From contig NZ_JAHBBF010000002.1 in the NCBI RefSeq assembly GCF_019331725.1, positions 1-64,000 on the forward strand: DNA of 64,000 bases, read 5' to 3'. Every line of letters starts with the position of its first letter. Position 1 is the stretch's first letter. The position numbers and the translations under genes were made by a program. This DNA comes from Bifidobacterium saguinibicoloris. Lineage in GTDB: Bacteria > Actinomycetota > Actinomycetes > Actinomycetales > Bifidobacteriaceae. Below the pieces are notes generated by a model. It saw only the letters and a list, made by a program, of their open reading frames with translations, was not told the origin of the DNA and ran no database searches. This document shows, piece by piece, positions 55,482 through 64,000 of the stretch.

Positions 55482-56801
55482 ATGGACTATTCACCGGCAT
55501 TGATGACCGACATGTACGAATACACGATGCTCGACGCGTGCCTCAAGGACGGCACCGCGGACCGCAAGTGCGTCTTCGAGGTGTTCACCCGGCATCTGCC
55601 GCTGGGACGCCGCTACGGCGTGGTGGCCGGCACCGGCCGCATCCTCGACGCGCTCGAGCGCTTCCACCTCGACGACGAGGACCTCAGGTTCCTCGCGGAC
55701 CGGCACGTGGTGAGCCCGGAGACCATCAAGTGGCTGGAGAACTTCCACTTCTCCGGCACCGTCAAGGGCTACCGCGAGGGCGAGATGTTCTTCCCGAACT
55801 CCCCCATCCTCGAAATCGAAGGCACGTTCGGCGAGTGCACGCTGCTCGAGACGCTGGTGCTGTCCGTGCTCAACTATGATTCCGCCGTCGCCTCCGCCGC
55901 CTCCCGCATGGTCTCCGCCGCGAAGGACCGCCCGTGCATGGACATGGGCGGACGCCGCACGAACGAATGGGCCGCGGTGGCCGCCGCGCGCGCCGCCGTG
56001 GTGGGCGGCTTCCAGGGCACCGCGAACCTGCTCGCCGCGCAGATGTACGGGCTCAAGGCCATCGGCACGGCCGCGCACTGCTTCACGCTCGTGCATGACA
56101 GCGAGCGTCAGGCGTTCGAATCGCAGATCGCCGCGCTGGGGAGGAACACCACGCTGCTGGTGGACACGTACAACATCGAGGAGGCCGTGAAGACCGCGGT
56201 CGAGGTGGCCGGACCGGACCTCGGCGGCGTACGCATCGACTCGGGCGACCTTGCGCTCATGGCGCAGCGCGTGCGCAACCAGCTCGACGCGCTGGGCGCC
56301 ACGAACACACGCATCACCGTGACGAACGACCTCGACGAGTACGCGCTGGCCGCGCTGCAGACCGCGCCGGTCGATTCGTACGGCGTGGGCACGATGCTCG
56401 TCACCGGTTCCGGCGCCCCCACCTGCGCGATGGTGTACAAGCTCACCGAGCGCGAGGGCGCGGACGGCGTGATGACGCCGGTCATGAAGAAGTCGAAGGA
56501 CAAGGCCACCGTGCCGGGCCGCAAGGTCGCCTACCGCTCGTACGAGTACAACTTGGCCGACGTGGAGCACGTCATCTCCGGTTCGGAGGACAAGCTGGCC
56601 GCCTTCCAGCCCGAGGAGGGATGGAAGGACCTCATGGTCACGTACGTGGACCACGGCGACATCGATGCCCAATGGCAGGGTCACGAGGCCATCCAGCGCG
56701 CCCACGACTACCGTGCGAAGGCGCTCGCCGAGCTGCCCATCGCCGCGCAGAGCCTCATGCGCGGCGACCCTGTGATTCCGACCGAGGTCACCGTCCTGTG
56801 A
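55482..56801 (+). CDS. pncB: Nicotinate phosphoribosyltransferase
   Basis: Makes nicotinate mononucleotide from nicotinate and PRPP, the salvage route to NAD (439 aa). N-terminal TDMYEYTMLDACL, the FEVFTRHLPLGRRYGV region, MDMGGRRTNEWAAVAAARAA and the PRPP-site GGVRIDSGDLALMAQRVR are present. Start ATG 55482 follows AAGGAG at good spacing. It is monocistronic, followed by a strong terminator. Confidence 0.95.
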   Translation: MDYSPALMTDMYEYTMLDACLKDGTADRKCVFEVFTRHLPLGRRYGVVAGTGRILDALERFHLDDEDLRFLADRHVVSPETIKWLENFHFSGTVKGYREGEMFFPNSPILEIEGTFGECTLLETLVLSVLNYDSAVASAASRMVSAAKDRPCMDMGGRRTNEWAAVAAARAAVVGGFQGTANLLAAQMYGLKAIGTAAHCFTLVHDSERQAFESQIAALGRNTTLLVDTYNIEEAVKTAVEVAGPDLGGVRIDSGDLALMAQRVRNQLDALGATNTRITVTNDLDEYALAALQTAPVDSYGVGTMLVTGSGAPTCAMVYKLTEREGADGVMTPVMKKSKDKATVPGRKVAYRSYEYNLADVEHVISGSEDKLAAFQPEEGWKDLMVTYVDHGDIDAQWQGHEAIQRAHDYRAKALAELPIAAQSLMRGDPVIPTEVTVL

Positions 56802-56841
56802 CACCGCGTTTGCGGCGGACGGCGCCCGCCGCAAACGACGG

Positions 56842-56874
56842 AAGCGGGGTGCATCCCTGGGATGCACCCCGCTT
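56842..56874 (+). terminator. Terminator between pncB and ilvN
   Basis: Perfect 15-bp arms AAGCGGGGTGCATCC (56842-56856) and GGATGCACCCCGCTT (56860-56874) around CTG. It lies between convergent pncB and ilvN. A TGTCGGTCGGACCGGA direct repeat (56888 onward) follows. Confidence 0.88.
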
Positions 56875-56939
56875 CGCGTATGTCGGCATGTCGGTCGGAC
56901 CGGATATGTCGGTCGGACCGGATGGGAGAATCGGGAGGC

Positions 56940-57497
56940 TCAGCGTCCGGTGATCTCGGAGCCGAGCACCTTCTCGCTCAGCGCCTTCGGCCCGCGGGTG
57001 ACGGCCACGGAGCCGGAGCGCACGAGCTCGATGACGCCGTAGTGCTCGAGGAGCCCCAGCAGCGCGTCGATCTTGCCTTCGGCGCCGGTGGCCTCGATGG
57101 TGAGCGACTCCGGGTTCACGTCGACGACGCGCACGCGGAACAGGCGCACGATCTCGAGCACGTCGGAGCGGGTGGACTGGTCGGCGGCCACCTTGATGAG
57201 CACGAGCTCGCGCTCCACAGTGGTGTTCGGGTCGAGTTCGACGATCTTGAGCACGTGCAGCAGCTTGTTGAGCTGCTTGATGATCTGCTCGAGCGGCACG
57301 GCCTCCACGTCGGCGGTGACCGTCACGCGGGAGATGTCCGGACGCTCGGTGGGCGAGACGCTCAGCGAGTTGATGTTGAACGCGCGACGGGCGAACAGGC
57401 CGGCGATGCGGGCCAGCACGCCCGGACGGTTCTCGACCAGCACGGACAGCGTGTGGCGTTCGGAGCCGGGCTTGGATGCGGGGTAGTTCGCGGGCAT
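56940..57497 (-). CDS. ilvN: Acetolactate synthase small subunit
   Basis: Regulatory subunit (185 aa) of acetohydroxyacid synthase. The N-terminal ACT domain begins TLSVLVENRPGVLARIAGLF, which binds valine in family members, and RAFNINSLSVSPTERPDISR and the C-terminal domain follow. Its ATG lies 1 bp after the ilvB stop, so translation is coupled. Confidence 0.96.
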   Translation of the reverse strand: MPANYPASKPGSERHTLSVLVENRPGVLARIAGLFARRAFNINSLSVSPTERPDISRVTVTADVEAVPLEQIIKQLNKLLHVLKIVELDPNTTVERELVLIKVAADQSTRSDVLEIVRLFRVRVVDVNPESLTIEATGAEGKIDALLGLLEHYGVIELVRSGSVAVTRGPKALSEKVLGSEITGR

Positions 57498-57498
57498 G

Positions 57499-59445
57499 TC
57501 AGTTCTCCTTCCCGTCCGTGGCGGCGTCCGCGGCGGCCGCGGCGTTCACCGCCGCGTCGCCTTCGGTGTCGTCCAACAAGGGCTTCACGCCGGGCTTGTA
57601 GGTCACCTCGTCGTTGGAGGCGCCGGCGGCGACCATCGGCCACACCATGGCGTCCTTCCAGACGCGGAAGTCGATGAGCACCGGACGGTCGTCGATGGCG
57701 TTGGCCTGCTTGATGGCCTCGATGGCCTCCTCCTCAGTGAACGCACGCAACGCCACGCAACCGTAGGCTTCGGCGAGCTTGACGAAGTCGGGCACCTCGA
57801 GCGGCAGTTCGCCGGCCGCGGCCTGCGCGTCGCCCTCGGCGCCGTGCGCCTCGCCGTCGAGCAGGTTGGTCTGCGAATAGTGGTGGTCGTAGAACAGGGT
57901 CTGCCACTGGCGGACCATGCCGTACACGGAGTTGTTGAGCAGCGCGATCTTGACGGGCGTGTGCGCGAAGAACGCGGCGGCCAGCTCTTCGCTGGTCATC
58001 TGGAACGAACCGTCGCCGTCGATGAGCCACACGGGCTTCTTCCCGTCGAATTCGCGGGCGGAGCCCACGGACGCGCCGATGGCGGCCGGCAGGCCGTAGC
58101 CCATGGTGCCGAGGCCGCCAGAGGAGATCCAGGACTTCGGGCGTTCGAAGTCGATGAACTGGCTGGCCCACATCTGGTGCTGGCCCACGCCGGTCACCCA
58201 GATCGTGGAGGGGTCGGCGTGTTCGGAAAGCTGGCGGATCACCCACTGCGGGGCGAGGGAACCGTCGGTCGGCTCGTCCCAGGTCATCGGGTACTGGCGG
58301 CGCCAGTAGTTGAGGCGGTCCCACCACGGCTTGCGGTTCGGCCTGGGGGTGATGGCCTGCGTGCGCTCGATCTCGGGGATGAGGTCGTCGAGCACGGTGG
58401 CCACGTCGCCCACGATCGGGACGTCCGGCGTACGGTTCTTGCCGATCTCGGCCGGGTCGATGTCGATGTGGATGACGCGCGCGCCGGGGGCGAACGCGTC
58501 GAGCTTGCCGGTGACGCGGTCGTCGAAGCGGGCGCCGATGGCGACGAGCAGGTCGCAGCGCTGCACGGCGCCGGTGGCGGCCACCGTGCCGTGCATGCCG
58601 AGCATGCCGAGGTTGTGCGGGTCGGAGTCGGGCACGATGCCGCGCGCGGGCAGCGTGGTGACGACGGGCGCGTCGGTGAGTTCGGCCAGTCGCTTGACCT
58701 GCTCGCCGGCGTTGGAGCGCATGGCGCCGCCGCCCACGTACAGCACGGGGCGGTACGACTGGTTGAACAGCTTCGCCGCGTCGGACAGCACGCGTCCGTG
58801 GGCCTTCGTGGTGGGGTTGTAGCCGGGCAGGATCATGCGCTGCGGCCACGAGTAGTACATGGTGCCGGTCTGGGCGGTCTTGGTGAGGTCCACCACCACG
58901 GGGCCGGGACGGCCGGTGGCGGCCACGTGGAACGCCTCGGCGAGCACGCGCGGGATGTCCTGCGCGCGGGTGACGAGGTAGGAGTGCTTGGACACCGGGT
59001 AGGTGATGCCCACGATGTCCGCCTCCTGGAAGGCGTCGGTGCCGATGGCGTTGACGCCGACCTGTCCGGTGATGACGACCATCGGCACGGAGTCCATGTT
59101 GGCGTCCGCGATGGCGGTGACGACGTTGGTGGCGCCCGGTCCGGACGTCACGATGCACACGCCCACCTTGCCGGTGGCGATGGCGTAGCCTTCGGCCGCG
59201 TGGCCGGCGGCCTGCTCGTGACGCATGAGCACGAACCGGAACTTCAGATCATCGGTGATCTGGTGGTAGACGGGCAGGATGGCGCCGCCGGGGATGCCGA
59301 AGACGTCGGTGACGCCCAGGTCCTCCAGGGAACGGACCAGCGCCTGCGCGCCGGTCATCTTCTCGCCGTCGACGATGGTCTGCTTGTCGTTCACGGGTGC
59401 CTTGGGCACACCGCTGAAAGCCTGCAAGGGCGTGGGTAAAGCCAT
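57499..59445 (-). CDS. ilvB: Acetolactate synthase large subunit
   Basis: Catalytic thiamine-diphosphate enzyme (648 aa), the first shared step of valine, leucine and isoleucine synthesis. The catalytic Glu lies in [29 protein letters not shown] and [10 protein letters not shown] follow; the ThDP motif is [14 protein letters not shown]...LNNSVYG. A hydrophilic insert ([19 protein letters not shown], about 560-580) and an Ala-rich tail are extra. ATG 59445 has GAGAGGAA upstream. The 254-bp gap to rnc contains small GC-rich stems (near 59612 and 59631) that may end the rnc message; no ilv leader peptide is clear. Confidence 0.96.
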   Translation of the reverse strand: MALPTPLQAFSGVPKAPVNDKQTIVDGEKMTGAQALVRSLEDLGVTDVFGIPGGAILPVYHQITDDLKFRFVLMRHEQAAGHAAEGYAIATGKVGVCIVTSGPGATNVVTAIADANMDSVPMVVITGQVGVNAIGTDAFQEADIVGITYPVSKHSYLVTRAQDIPRVLAEAFHVAATGRPGPVVVDLTKTAQTGTMYYSWPQRMILPGYNPTTKAHGRVLSDAAKLFNQSYRPVLYVGGGAMRSNAGEQVKRLAELTDAPVVTTLPARGIVPDSDPHNLGMLGMHGTVAATGAVQRCDLLVAIGARFDDRVTGKLDAFAPGARVIHIDIDPAEIGKNRTPDVPIVGDVATVLDDLIPEIERTQAITPRPNRKPWWDRLNYWRRQYPMTWDEPTDGSLAPQWVIRQLSEHADPSTIWVTGVGQHQMWASQFIDFERPKSWISSGGLGTMGYGLPAAIGASVGSAREFDGKKPVWLIDGDGSFQMTSEELAAAFFAHTPVKIALLNNSVYGMVRQWQTLFYDHHYSQTNLLDGEAHGAEGDAQAAAGELPLEVPDFVKLAEAYGCVALRAFTEEEAIEAIKQANAIDDRPVLIDFRVWKDAMVWPMVAAGASNDEVTYKPGVKPLLDDTEGDAAVNAAAAADAATDGKEN

Positions 59446-59699
59446 ATTCCTCTCACACTTCACTTCTGCTGTTCTCTGCCGGTCGGCGGCCGATCCGACG
59501 GAATGCGGTTGGTTCCGCCGACGCCTTCCGGCTGCGGTTGCGTGTCCGGGGCGGTTTGTGGCCGCCTTCACGCGTGTCCTACCAGTCTATGCGCGTGGAC
59601 GACGAAGCGTCCCCACGCGCCCGAAGCGTGGGAAACGCCACGTTTCCGCGCCATGGTCGATGCGGCCCGCCGCGTGCGACGTCCCCACGCCGCCGGCGT

Positions 59700-60467
59700 T
59701 CAGTCCTTGCCGCCGGCGGGCTTGCCGCCGTCCGCTTCGTCGAGCTTGTGCCATGCGGCTTCGGCGGCGGCGAGCTGCGCCTTGCGCTTGCTCGAGCCAC
59801 GGCCGAGTCCCAGCACGGCATCGTCGTCGCCGAGGGTGACGCGCGCGGTGAACACCTGCGCGTATTCCGGCCCGGAGACGGCCATGTGGTAGACGGGGTC
59901 GCCCTTGCCCATGTGGTGCGATTTGACCTCGAGCGAGGTCTTCCAATCGAGCGCGGGGCCTTCGGTGGCCACTTCGGCGAGCGTGTCGTCGACGAGGCGA
60001 TGGACCACGGTGCGTGCGCCGTCGATGCCATGTTCGACGAACGTGGCGCCGATGAGGGATTCGACGATGTCGCACAGGATGGAGCTCTTGTTGGCGCCGC
60101 CCTGCGCGGCCTCGCCGCGGCCGAGCAGGATGTACGGTTCGACGTGCAGCTTGGTGCGGGCGATGGCGCTCAGCGCCTCCTCGCTCACGGCCTTGGCGCG
60201 CATCTTGGCGAGCTGGCCTTCGGTCATGTCCGGGTGGATGCGGAACAGGGTCTCGGTGGCGACGAGTTCGAGCACCGCATCGCCGAGGAATTCGAGCCGT
60301 TCGTAGTGCTTGACGCCCGGATGCTCATGCGCGAAGGAGCGGTGGGTGAGCGCCTGGACGAGCAGTTCGGGGCTGATGGTGGTGCCGAGCCGTTCGAGCA
60401 GTTCGTTCGTGGCTTCGTTGGAGGGGCCGGCGGTGCGGGTGATGGGGGTGGTGTGTTCGGTGCTCAT
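59700..60467 (-). CDS. rnc: Ribonuclease III
   Basis: Double-strand-specific endoribonuclease for rRNA processing and mRNA control (255 aa). The signature ERLEFLGDAVLELV is at about 55-68 with the catalytic acidic residues, followed by the metal site (SILCDIVESLIGATFVE) and a dsRNA-binding domain (about 165-240, ending with basic KRKAQLAAAEAAWHKL). ATG 60467 follows CAGGAAG. It follows rpmF and precedes ilvB, the usual actinobacterial order. Confidence 0.96.
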   Translation of the reverse strand: MSTEHTTPITRTAGPSNEATNELLERLGTTISPELLVQALTHRSFAHEHPGVKHYERLEFLGDAVLELVATETLFRIHPDMTEGQLAKMRAKAVSEEALSAIARTKLHVEPYILLGRGEAAQGGANKSSILCDIVESLIGATFVEHGIDGARTVVHRLVDDTLAEVATEGPALDWKTSLEVKSHHMGKGDPVYHMAVSGPEYAQVFTARVTLGDDDAVLGLGRGSSKRKAQLAAAEAAWHKLDEADGGKPAGGKD

Positions 60468-60548
60468 GCTTCCTGTTTCTATGCGAAAGCCCCGCCACCC
60501 GTCGATGGCAGGGCTTTCTTCATGCCGTTGTTACAGCTTCCGGTCGGC

Positions 60549-60743
60549 TCACTTGGTGTGGGCGGAGCGGATGGCTTCGCGGTAGACGCGGCCGCGGTAG
60601 GAACCGCAGCTCGGGCAGGCCACGTGCGCCAGGGTCGGAGCGCCGCAGTTCGGGCAGCTCACGGTGGCGACGGGGGTCGCCTTCCAGTTCGCGCGACGCG
60701 AGTGCGTGTTGGCGCGCGAGGTCTTGTACTTAGGCAGTGCCAT
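60549..60743 (-). CDS. rpmF: 50S ribosomal protein L32
   Basis: Small ribosomal protein (64 aa). It begins [20 protein letters not shown] and keeps both zinc-binding pairs (CPNCG and CPSCG). The start has AGAGGAT at 6 nt. Downstream of the DUF177 gene, as in many bacteria. Confidence 0.97.
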   Translation of the reverse strand: MALPKYKTSRANTHSRRANWKATPVATVSCPNCGAPTLAHVACPSCGSYRGRVYREAIRSAHTK

Positions 60744-60903
60744 TTCAGTATCCTCTGTTTCGTTCGAACGTTTGAGCTTAAGCGTTCAGTACTCTAGCGC
60801 AATGTCCGTACATTGTCACGCGGGTGTCGCCGGCGGCGTTCCGTCGGCGTCGGCGTCGCGTCCGTGGCGGAGCACCGTCCCCGTCGCCGCGTGGGGTGTC
60901 CGC

Positions 60904-61536
60904 TCAGGCCTGTTCCTCGGAATCCGCCGACCCGGCGTCCCCCGCCTGGGATTCGAGTTCGGCCTTGAGACCGGCGAGCATGGCGAACCGGTCGTCCACC
61001 ACCTCGTGATGGTGGTCGGGATGCTCGTTGAGGTCCACGCCGCACTGCGGGCACAGGCCCTTGCAGTCCTCGCGGCACAGGGGCTGCAGCGGCAGCGCCT
61101 CGACGAGCGTGTCGCGCAGCAGGGCCTCGAGGTCGGCGAACGCGCCGCCGGAGAGCAGCGGGTACGTGTCCTCGGACTCCTCTTCGCCGGCCACGATGTC
61201 GACCTCGCCCTTGCCGTCGTCATGGCCACGTGCGTCGTCGGACTCGTAGGGGAAGAACGCGGTGACGTTCACGGTCCAGTCGCGTTTGATGGGGTTGAGG
61301 CACCGGGTGCATTCGGCGTGCACGGGCGCGCTGACGCGTGCGGTGAGGATCAGGCCGTCGACGATGGAGTCGAACGATCCGCTCACGTGGACGGGCGCGC
61401 CCTCCTCGACGCCGATCACGGCGTCGCCGATGCCGCTGGGCGCGGGATAGTCGGCGTCAATGAGCTTCGACTGGCCGGCGCGCGAGGCGACCTGCGCCAC
61501 GGGCACGGCCCACTGGGAGTCTTCGGGACGGGGCAT
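60904..61536 (-). CDS. DUF177 (YceD-like) protein
   Basis: Protein of 210 aa in the YceD/DUF177 family, which is linked to 23S rRNA or large-subunit assembly in other organisms and commonly precedes rpmF. It contains VHAECTRCLNPIKRD and the C-terminal cysteine cluster CREDCKGLCPQCGVDLN. ATG 61536 was chosen because the frame upstream overlaps the stop of the next gene and lacks conserved sequence. Acidic tail (GSADSEEQA). Confidence 0.9.
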   Translation of the reverse strand: MPRPEDSQWAVPVAQVASRAGQSKLIDADYPAPSGIGDAVIGVEEGAPVHVSGSFDSIVDGLILTARVSAPVHAECTRCLNPIKRDWTVNVTAFFPYESDDARGHDDGKGEVDIVAGEEESEDTYPLLSGGAFADLEALLRDTLVEALPLQPLCREDCKGLCPQCGVDLNEHPDHHHEVVDDRFAMLAGLKAELESQAGDAGSADSEEQA

Positions 61537-61592
61537 GTCACTGCCTTTCTTCTGGAATGTCGTTCCGGGCGCCTTCGGGGCGCCCGCATGGT

Positions 61593-62489
61593 TCACTGCG
61601 CTTCAGGATAGTCGTCGTCGTTGAGGTGCGGCAGGTCGCGTGCGGCGGCCTTGCGACGCTCGTACAGCACGTTGAGGCCGGCGTCCACGTCGCCGCCCAT
61701 CTTGGTGAGCTGGGCGCGCAGCGTCTCCATCACCTTGGTGGAGTAGTCGTCGGCGCCTTGGGTGAGGTGGTCGGCCTTGGCCTGCGCATCCTCGAGGATG
61801 CGTCGCGCCTTCTGGCGGGCCAGGGCGGTGACGTTCTCCTGTCCGGCGAGGAACTGCGCCTGCTCCTCGGCCTCCTTGATGCGGTCGGCGGCGCGGCTCT
61901 GCGCGGAGGCGACGATGGCGTTCGACTGCGTCTGCGCGCTTTCCAGCCGGCGTTCGGCCTCGCGCATGAGCGCGGAGGCGCGTTCGAGCTGGACGGGCAG
62001 CATGTGCTTGAGCTCGTCGAGGTCGCCGGCGAATTCGTCGCGGTACACACGCACCGTGCCGGGGAAGAAGATGGAGCCCTTCGCCTCCTCGAGGCGGGCT
62101 TCGAGCCGGTCGATGATGTCGTACACGGTGGTGAACTCGTCGCGGCTGGCGTCCGCGTCCGATTCGGCGTCGGCGTCGGCGCGCAGGTCCGGCAGCGGGA
62201 ACGGCGACTTGAGGACGTTCGGCGTGCCGTCGTCGTCGCCTTCGGCGTGCGGGTCCTGCGACGTCGCGGCGTCCGGGAACAGCGGTTCCGGCGCCGCCTC
62301 GTGCGCGATGGGCGACAGCGGCATCGCGTACGCCTCCGTCTCCGGCTGGGACGGCGGCTCCCCGACGGCGTCCGACGGGACGGCCGGCGGCGCGGGCGGT
62401 TCGGCCACGGCCTCCGGGGCCGCGGCCTGGCCCTGCGGTGCCGCGGCACCGCCCTCCGTCACGTCCACCGGTTCATTGTCCTCGTTCAT
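61593..62489 (-). CDS. Coiled-coil (DivIVA-like) cytoplasmic protein
   Basis: Protein of 298 aa. Residues 1-115 are Pro/Ala/Glu/Asp-rich and probably disordered. Residues about 120-280 form a long helix-rich region ([20 protein letters not shown], then heptad-like stretches such as [20 protein letters not shown]). The order coaD, this gene, DUF177, rpmF matches proteins annotated as cell-division or DivIVA-like in actinobacteria; the similarity is weak. The start follows AAGGAG. It overlaps coaD by 4 bp. Confidence 0.75.
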   Translation of the reverse strand: MNEDNEPVDVTEGGAAAPQGQAAAPEAVAEPPAPPAVPSDAVGEPPSQPETEAYAMPLSPIAHEAAPEPLFPDAATSQDPHAEGDDDGTPNVLKSPFPLPDLRADADAESDADASRDEFTTVYDIIDRLEARLEEAKGSIFFPGTVRVYRDEFAGDLDELKHMLPVQLERASALMREAERRLESAQTQSNAIVASAQSRAADRIKEAEEQAQFLAGQENVTALARQKARRILEDAQAKADHLTQGADDYSTKVMETLRAQLTKMGGDVDAGLNVLYERRKAAARDLPHLNDDDYPEAQ

Positions 62490-63010
62490 GATGCGCTCCT
62501 TCCGCTGCGCGTTTCACGACGTTCCTTCTCCTGACGCAGCGCCTCGCCCAGCATCGGCACCACGCAGTCGGGCACCATGCCGGTCACGTCGCCGCCGTGG
62601 CGGGCCACGTCCTTGACGATGGAGCTGGAGATGTGCTCCAGCACCGGGTCCGCAGGCAGGAACATGGTCTCCACCTCGCCGATCTTGCGGTTGACGAGCG
62701 CCATGCCGAGCTCGGCCTCGTAGTCGCCGTTCTGACGCAGGCCCTTGACGATGACGGTGGCGCCCACCTTGCGGCAGTAGTCGGTGATGAGCCCGTCTGT
62801 GGAGGAGACGACGACGTTCTCATAGCCGTCCTTGGCGAGGGCGCGGCGGATCACGTCCACGCGGGTTTCGGTGGGGAACATCGGCGTCTTCGCGGCGTTC
62901 ACCGCCACCACCACGTGCACCTCGTCGAAGAGGCGCGCGCTGCGTTCTATTACATCGAGATGTCCGGCGGTCACGGGGTCGTACGAGCCGGGGCACACTG
63001 CTTTGGTCAT
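62486..63010 (-). CDS. coaD: Phosphopantetheine adenylyltransferase
   Basis: Penultimate step of coenzyme A synthesis: adenylation of 4'-phosphopantetheine (174 aa). The nucleotidyltransferase motif [19 protein letters not shown] is at about 10-28 and [20 protein letters not shown] at about 87-106, with the conserved [15 protein letters not shown] at about 132-146. The tail is longer than in E. coli (basic [11 protein letters not shown]). The stop overlaps the coiled-coil gene's start. Confidence 0.96.
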   Translation of the reverse strand: MTKAVCPGSYDPVTAGHLDVIERSARLFDEVHVVVAVNAAKTPMFPTETRVDVIRRALAKDGYENVVVSSTDGLITDYCRKVGATVIVKGLRQNGDYEAELGMALVNRKIGEVETMFLPADPVLEHISSSIVKDVARHGGDVTGMVPDCVVPMLGEALRQEKERRETRSGRSAS

Positions 63011-63114
63011 ATCTCCATAGACTACCGCGTCATCGGCCTTCCGCGCCGGCCATACCCGCCCGTTGACGCGACGACACTATGATGGTGGGCAGCATACGCT
63101 TCAAGGAGGTTGCC

Positions 63115-63423
63115 ATGAGCATGAGGGAATACCGTTGGTCCGATGATGCGGACACGTCGTCGCCGCTGTCCGATCCGGACGCGGCCACCGGCACCGCGGT
63201 GCTGGAACGCCCGGAGACGAAGGAGGAGACCAAGCGCTCCGACGACGGCGACGCGGACCGGTTCGCGCACTACGTGTCCCGCGACCGCATCGCCGAATCA
63301 CAGATGACCGGGCGCCCGGTGGTGGCGTTGTGCGGCAAGGTGTGGGTGCCGAAGCACGATCCGTCCAAGTACCCGGTGTGCCCGGACTGCAAGCGCATCT
63401 ACGACGAGATGCGCGGCTGGTGA
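63115..63423 (+). CDS. DUF3039 family protein
   Basis: Small protein (102 aa) of a family restricted mainly to actinobacteria, function unknown. After an acidic N-terminus come DADRFAHYVSRDRIAES, VALCGKVWVPKHDPSKYPVCPDCKRI and the end YDEMRGW, with three Cys that could bind zinc. AAGGAGG at 6 nt fixes ATG 63115. It is divergent from coaD. Confidence 0.9.
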   Translation: MSMREYRWSDDADTSSPLSDPDAATGTAVLERPETKEETKRSDDGDADRFAHYVSRDRIAESQMTGRPVVALCGKVWVPKHDPSKYPVCPDCKRIYDEMRGW

Positions 63424-63461
63424 CGCGCGGCGGTGCCCGGCCGCCCATATCGACCATATGA

Positions 63462-63511
63462 CATGACGCCGTGACGTCCGGTCCCCGCGGGCCGGACGTC
63501 ACGGCGTCATG
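63462..63511. terminator. Terminator between DUF3039 and aldo/keto reductase genes
   Basis: Perfect 20-bp arms beginning CATGACGCCGTGACG (63462-63481) and ending CGTCACGGCGTCATG (63492-63511), 10-nt loop. It can end both convergent genes. Confidence 0.9.
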
Positions 63512-63550
63512 CGTCTCCGCGCCCCTCCCTTGAAGGCCGAGGAACCGCGC

Positions 63551-64000
63551 TCAGCGCTGGGAGATCTCGTCGATCCTGGCGAGCTCCTCGGCGCTGAACG
63601 TGGTGTTCTTCAGGGCGCCGATGTTGTCGAGGATCTGCTGCGGCTTGGAGGCGCCGGCGAGCACGGAGGTGACGACGCCGTCGTGCAGCAGCCAGGCGAG
63701 GCTCATCTCGGCGAGCGTCTGGCCACGGGCGATGGCGATGTCGTTGAGCTCGCGGATCTGCTGGAGACGTTCCGGCGTGAGCGCGGAATCCTTGAGGAAG
63801 CGCGGATCGAGGGCGATGCGGCTGTCGGCCGGCACGCCGTGGAGGTAGCGGTTGGTGAGCAGTCCCTGCGCGAGCGGCGAGAAGGTGATGATGCCCTTGC
63901 CGAGGCGCTTGGCGGTGTCCTTGAGCCCGTTGCGTTCGATGGTGCGGTCGAAGATGTTGTACTTGTTCTGGTTGATGATGAACGGCACGTGCAGTTCGTC
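63551..64000 (-). CDS. Aldo/keto reductase, 5' end outside window
   Basis: C-terminal 149 residues of an NADPH-dependent aldo/keto reductase. The visible part includes QNKYNIFDR, the GKGIITFSPLAQGLLTNRYL strand-helix, AEMSLAWLLHDGVVTSVLAG and a terminal FSAEELARIDEISQR, typical of the barrel's nucleotide-binding end. It resembles YghZ/Kv-beta-like reductases. The catalytic Tyr and Lys lie outside the window. The truncation is a window edge. Confidence 0.88.
   Translation of the reverse strand, partial: DELHVPFIINQNKYNIFDRTIERNGLKDTAKRLGKGIITFSPLAQGLLTNRYLHGVPADSRIALDPRFLKDSALTPERLQQIRELNDIAIARGQTLAEMSLAWLLHDGVVTSVLAGASKPQQILDNIGALKNTTFSAEELARIDEISQR

Noticed and set aside
59446..59699. Possible ilv attenuator with a leader peptide
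   Set aside because: No short frame rich in Ile, Leu or Val codons and no clear antiterminator pair was found on the minus strand.

Overview
This window is a stretch of a high-GC actinobacterial chromosome that looks like Bifidobacterium. The basis is the sugar-centred gene content (GH53 galactanase, GH35 beta-galactosidase, GH51 arabinofuranosidase, araBDA, several LacI regulators), LxxTG-type cell-wall anchors, and housekeeping orders such as rnhB-lepB-rplS and coaD-(coiled-coil)-DUF177-rpmF-rnc-ilvB-ilvN. The species cannot be fixed from the sequence alone.

Layout. 1-9010: a plant-galactan locus on the minus strand (ABC permease cut by the window edge, solute-binding lipoprotein, GH35 beta-galactosidase, wall-anchored GH53 endo-galactanase) plus a divergent AraC regulator. 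Near-identical 16-bp operators lie upstream of the binding protein and the galactanase. 9191-11401: a sugar-porter MFS protein with a very long cytoplasmic tail. 11531-20927: a fused CydDC-like ABC exporter and a complete Dpp/Opp-type peptide ABC importer. 21686-23320: a second sugar porter with the same kind of tail, divergent from a long-chain acyl-CoA ligase (23690-25513). 25998-28532: a repetitive wall-anchored surface protein. 29058-31909: a C26 amidotransferase, an unknown protein and an AbiEi/PD-(D/E)XK-like protein. 32358-38049: araA, araD, araB and a LacI regulator. 38310-40630: rnhB, lepB, rplS. 40931-44312: a low-GC unknown membrane protein and a DUF362/ECF-S/DUF1893 operon. 45052-48863: GH51 arabinofuranosidase with its LacI regulator. 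49178-63423: mostly core genes (pgi, tRNA-Thr, tRNA-Leu, AEC permease, rdgB, rph, Pr6Pr protein, pncB, ilvBN, rnc, rpmF, DUF177, coiled-coil protein, coaD, DUF3039). The right edge cuts an aldo/keto reductase.

The sugar genes form connected routes. Secreted GH53 would cut galactan, the ABC system would import oligosaccharides, and intracellular GH35 would release galactose. GH51 releases L-arabinose, which AraA-AraB-AraD convert to D-xylulose-5-phosphate. A shared LacI-type operator (TGTTAACGCTMAC) links araB and the second sugar porter, and a close relative sits before the araBDA-adjacent lacI.

The most unusual content is intergenic. Six gene-free intervals hold arrays of imperfect palindromes. 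Four unrelated sequence families repeat at about 50-52 bp, and a fifth repeats at exactly 61 bp. In addition, a separate inverted-repeat element of 104-105 bp occurs three times in the same orientation, and two of its copies bracket a two-gene module. None has CRISPR architecture, and no transposase is present in the window.
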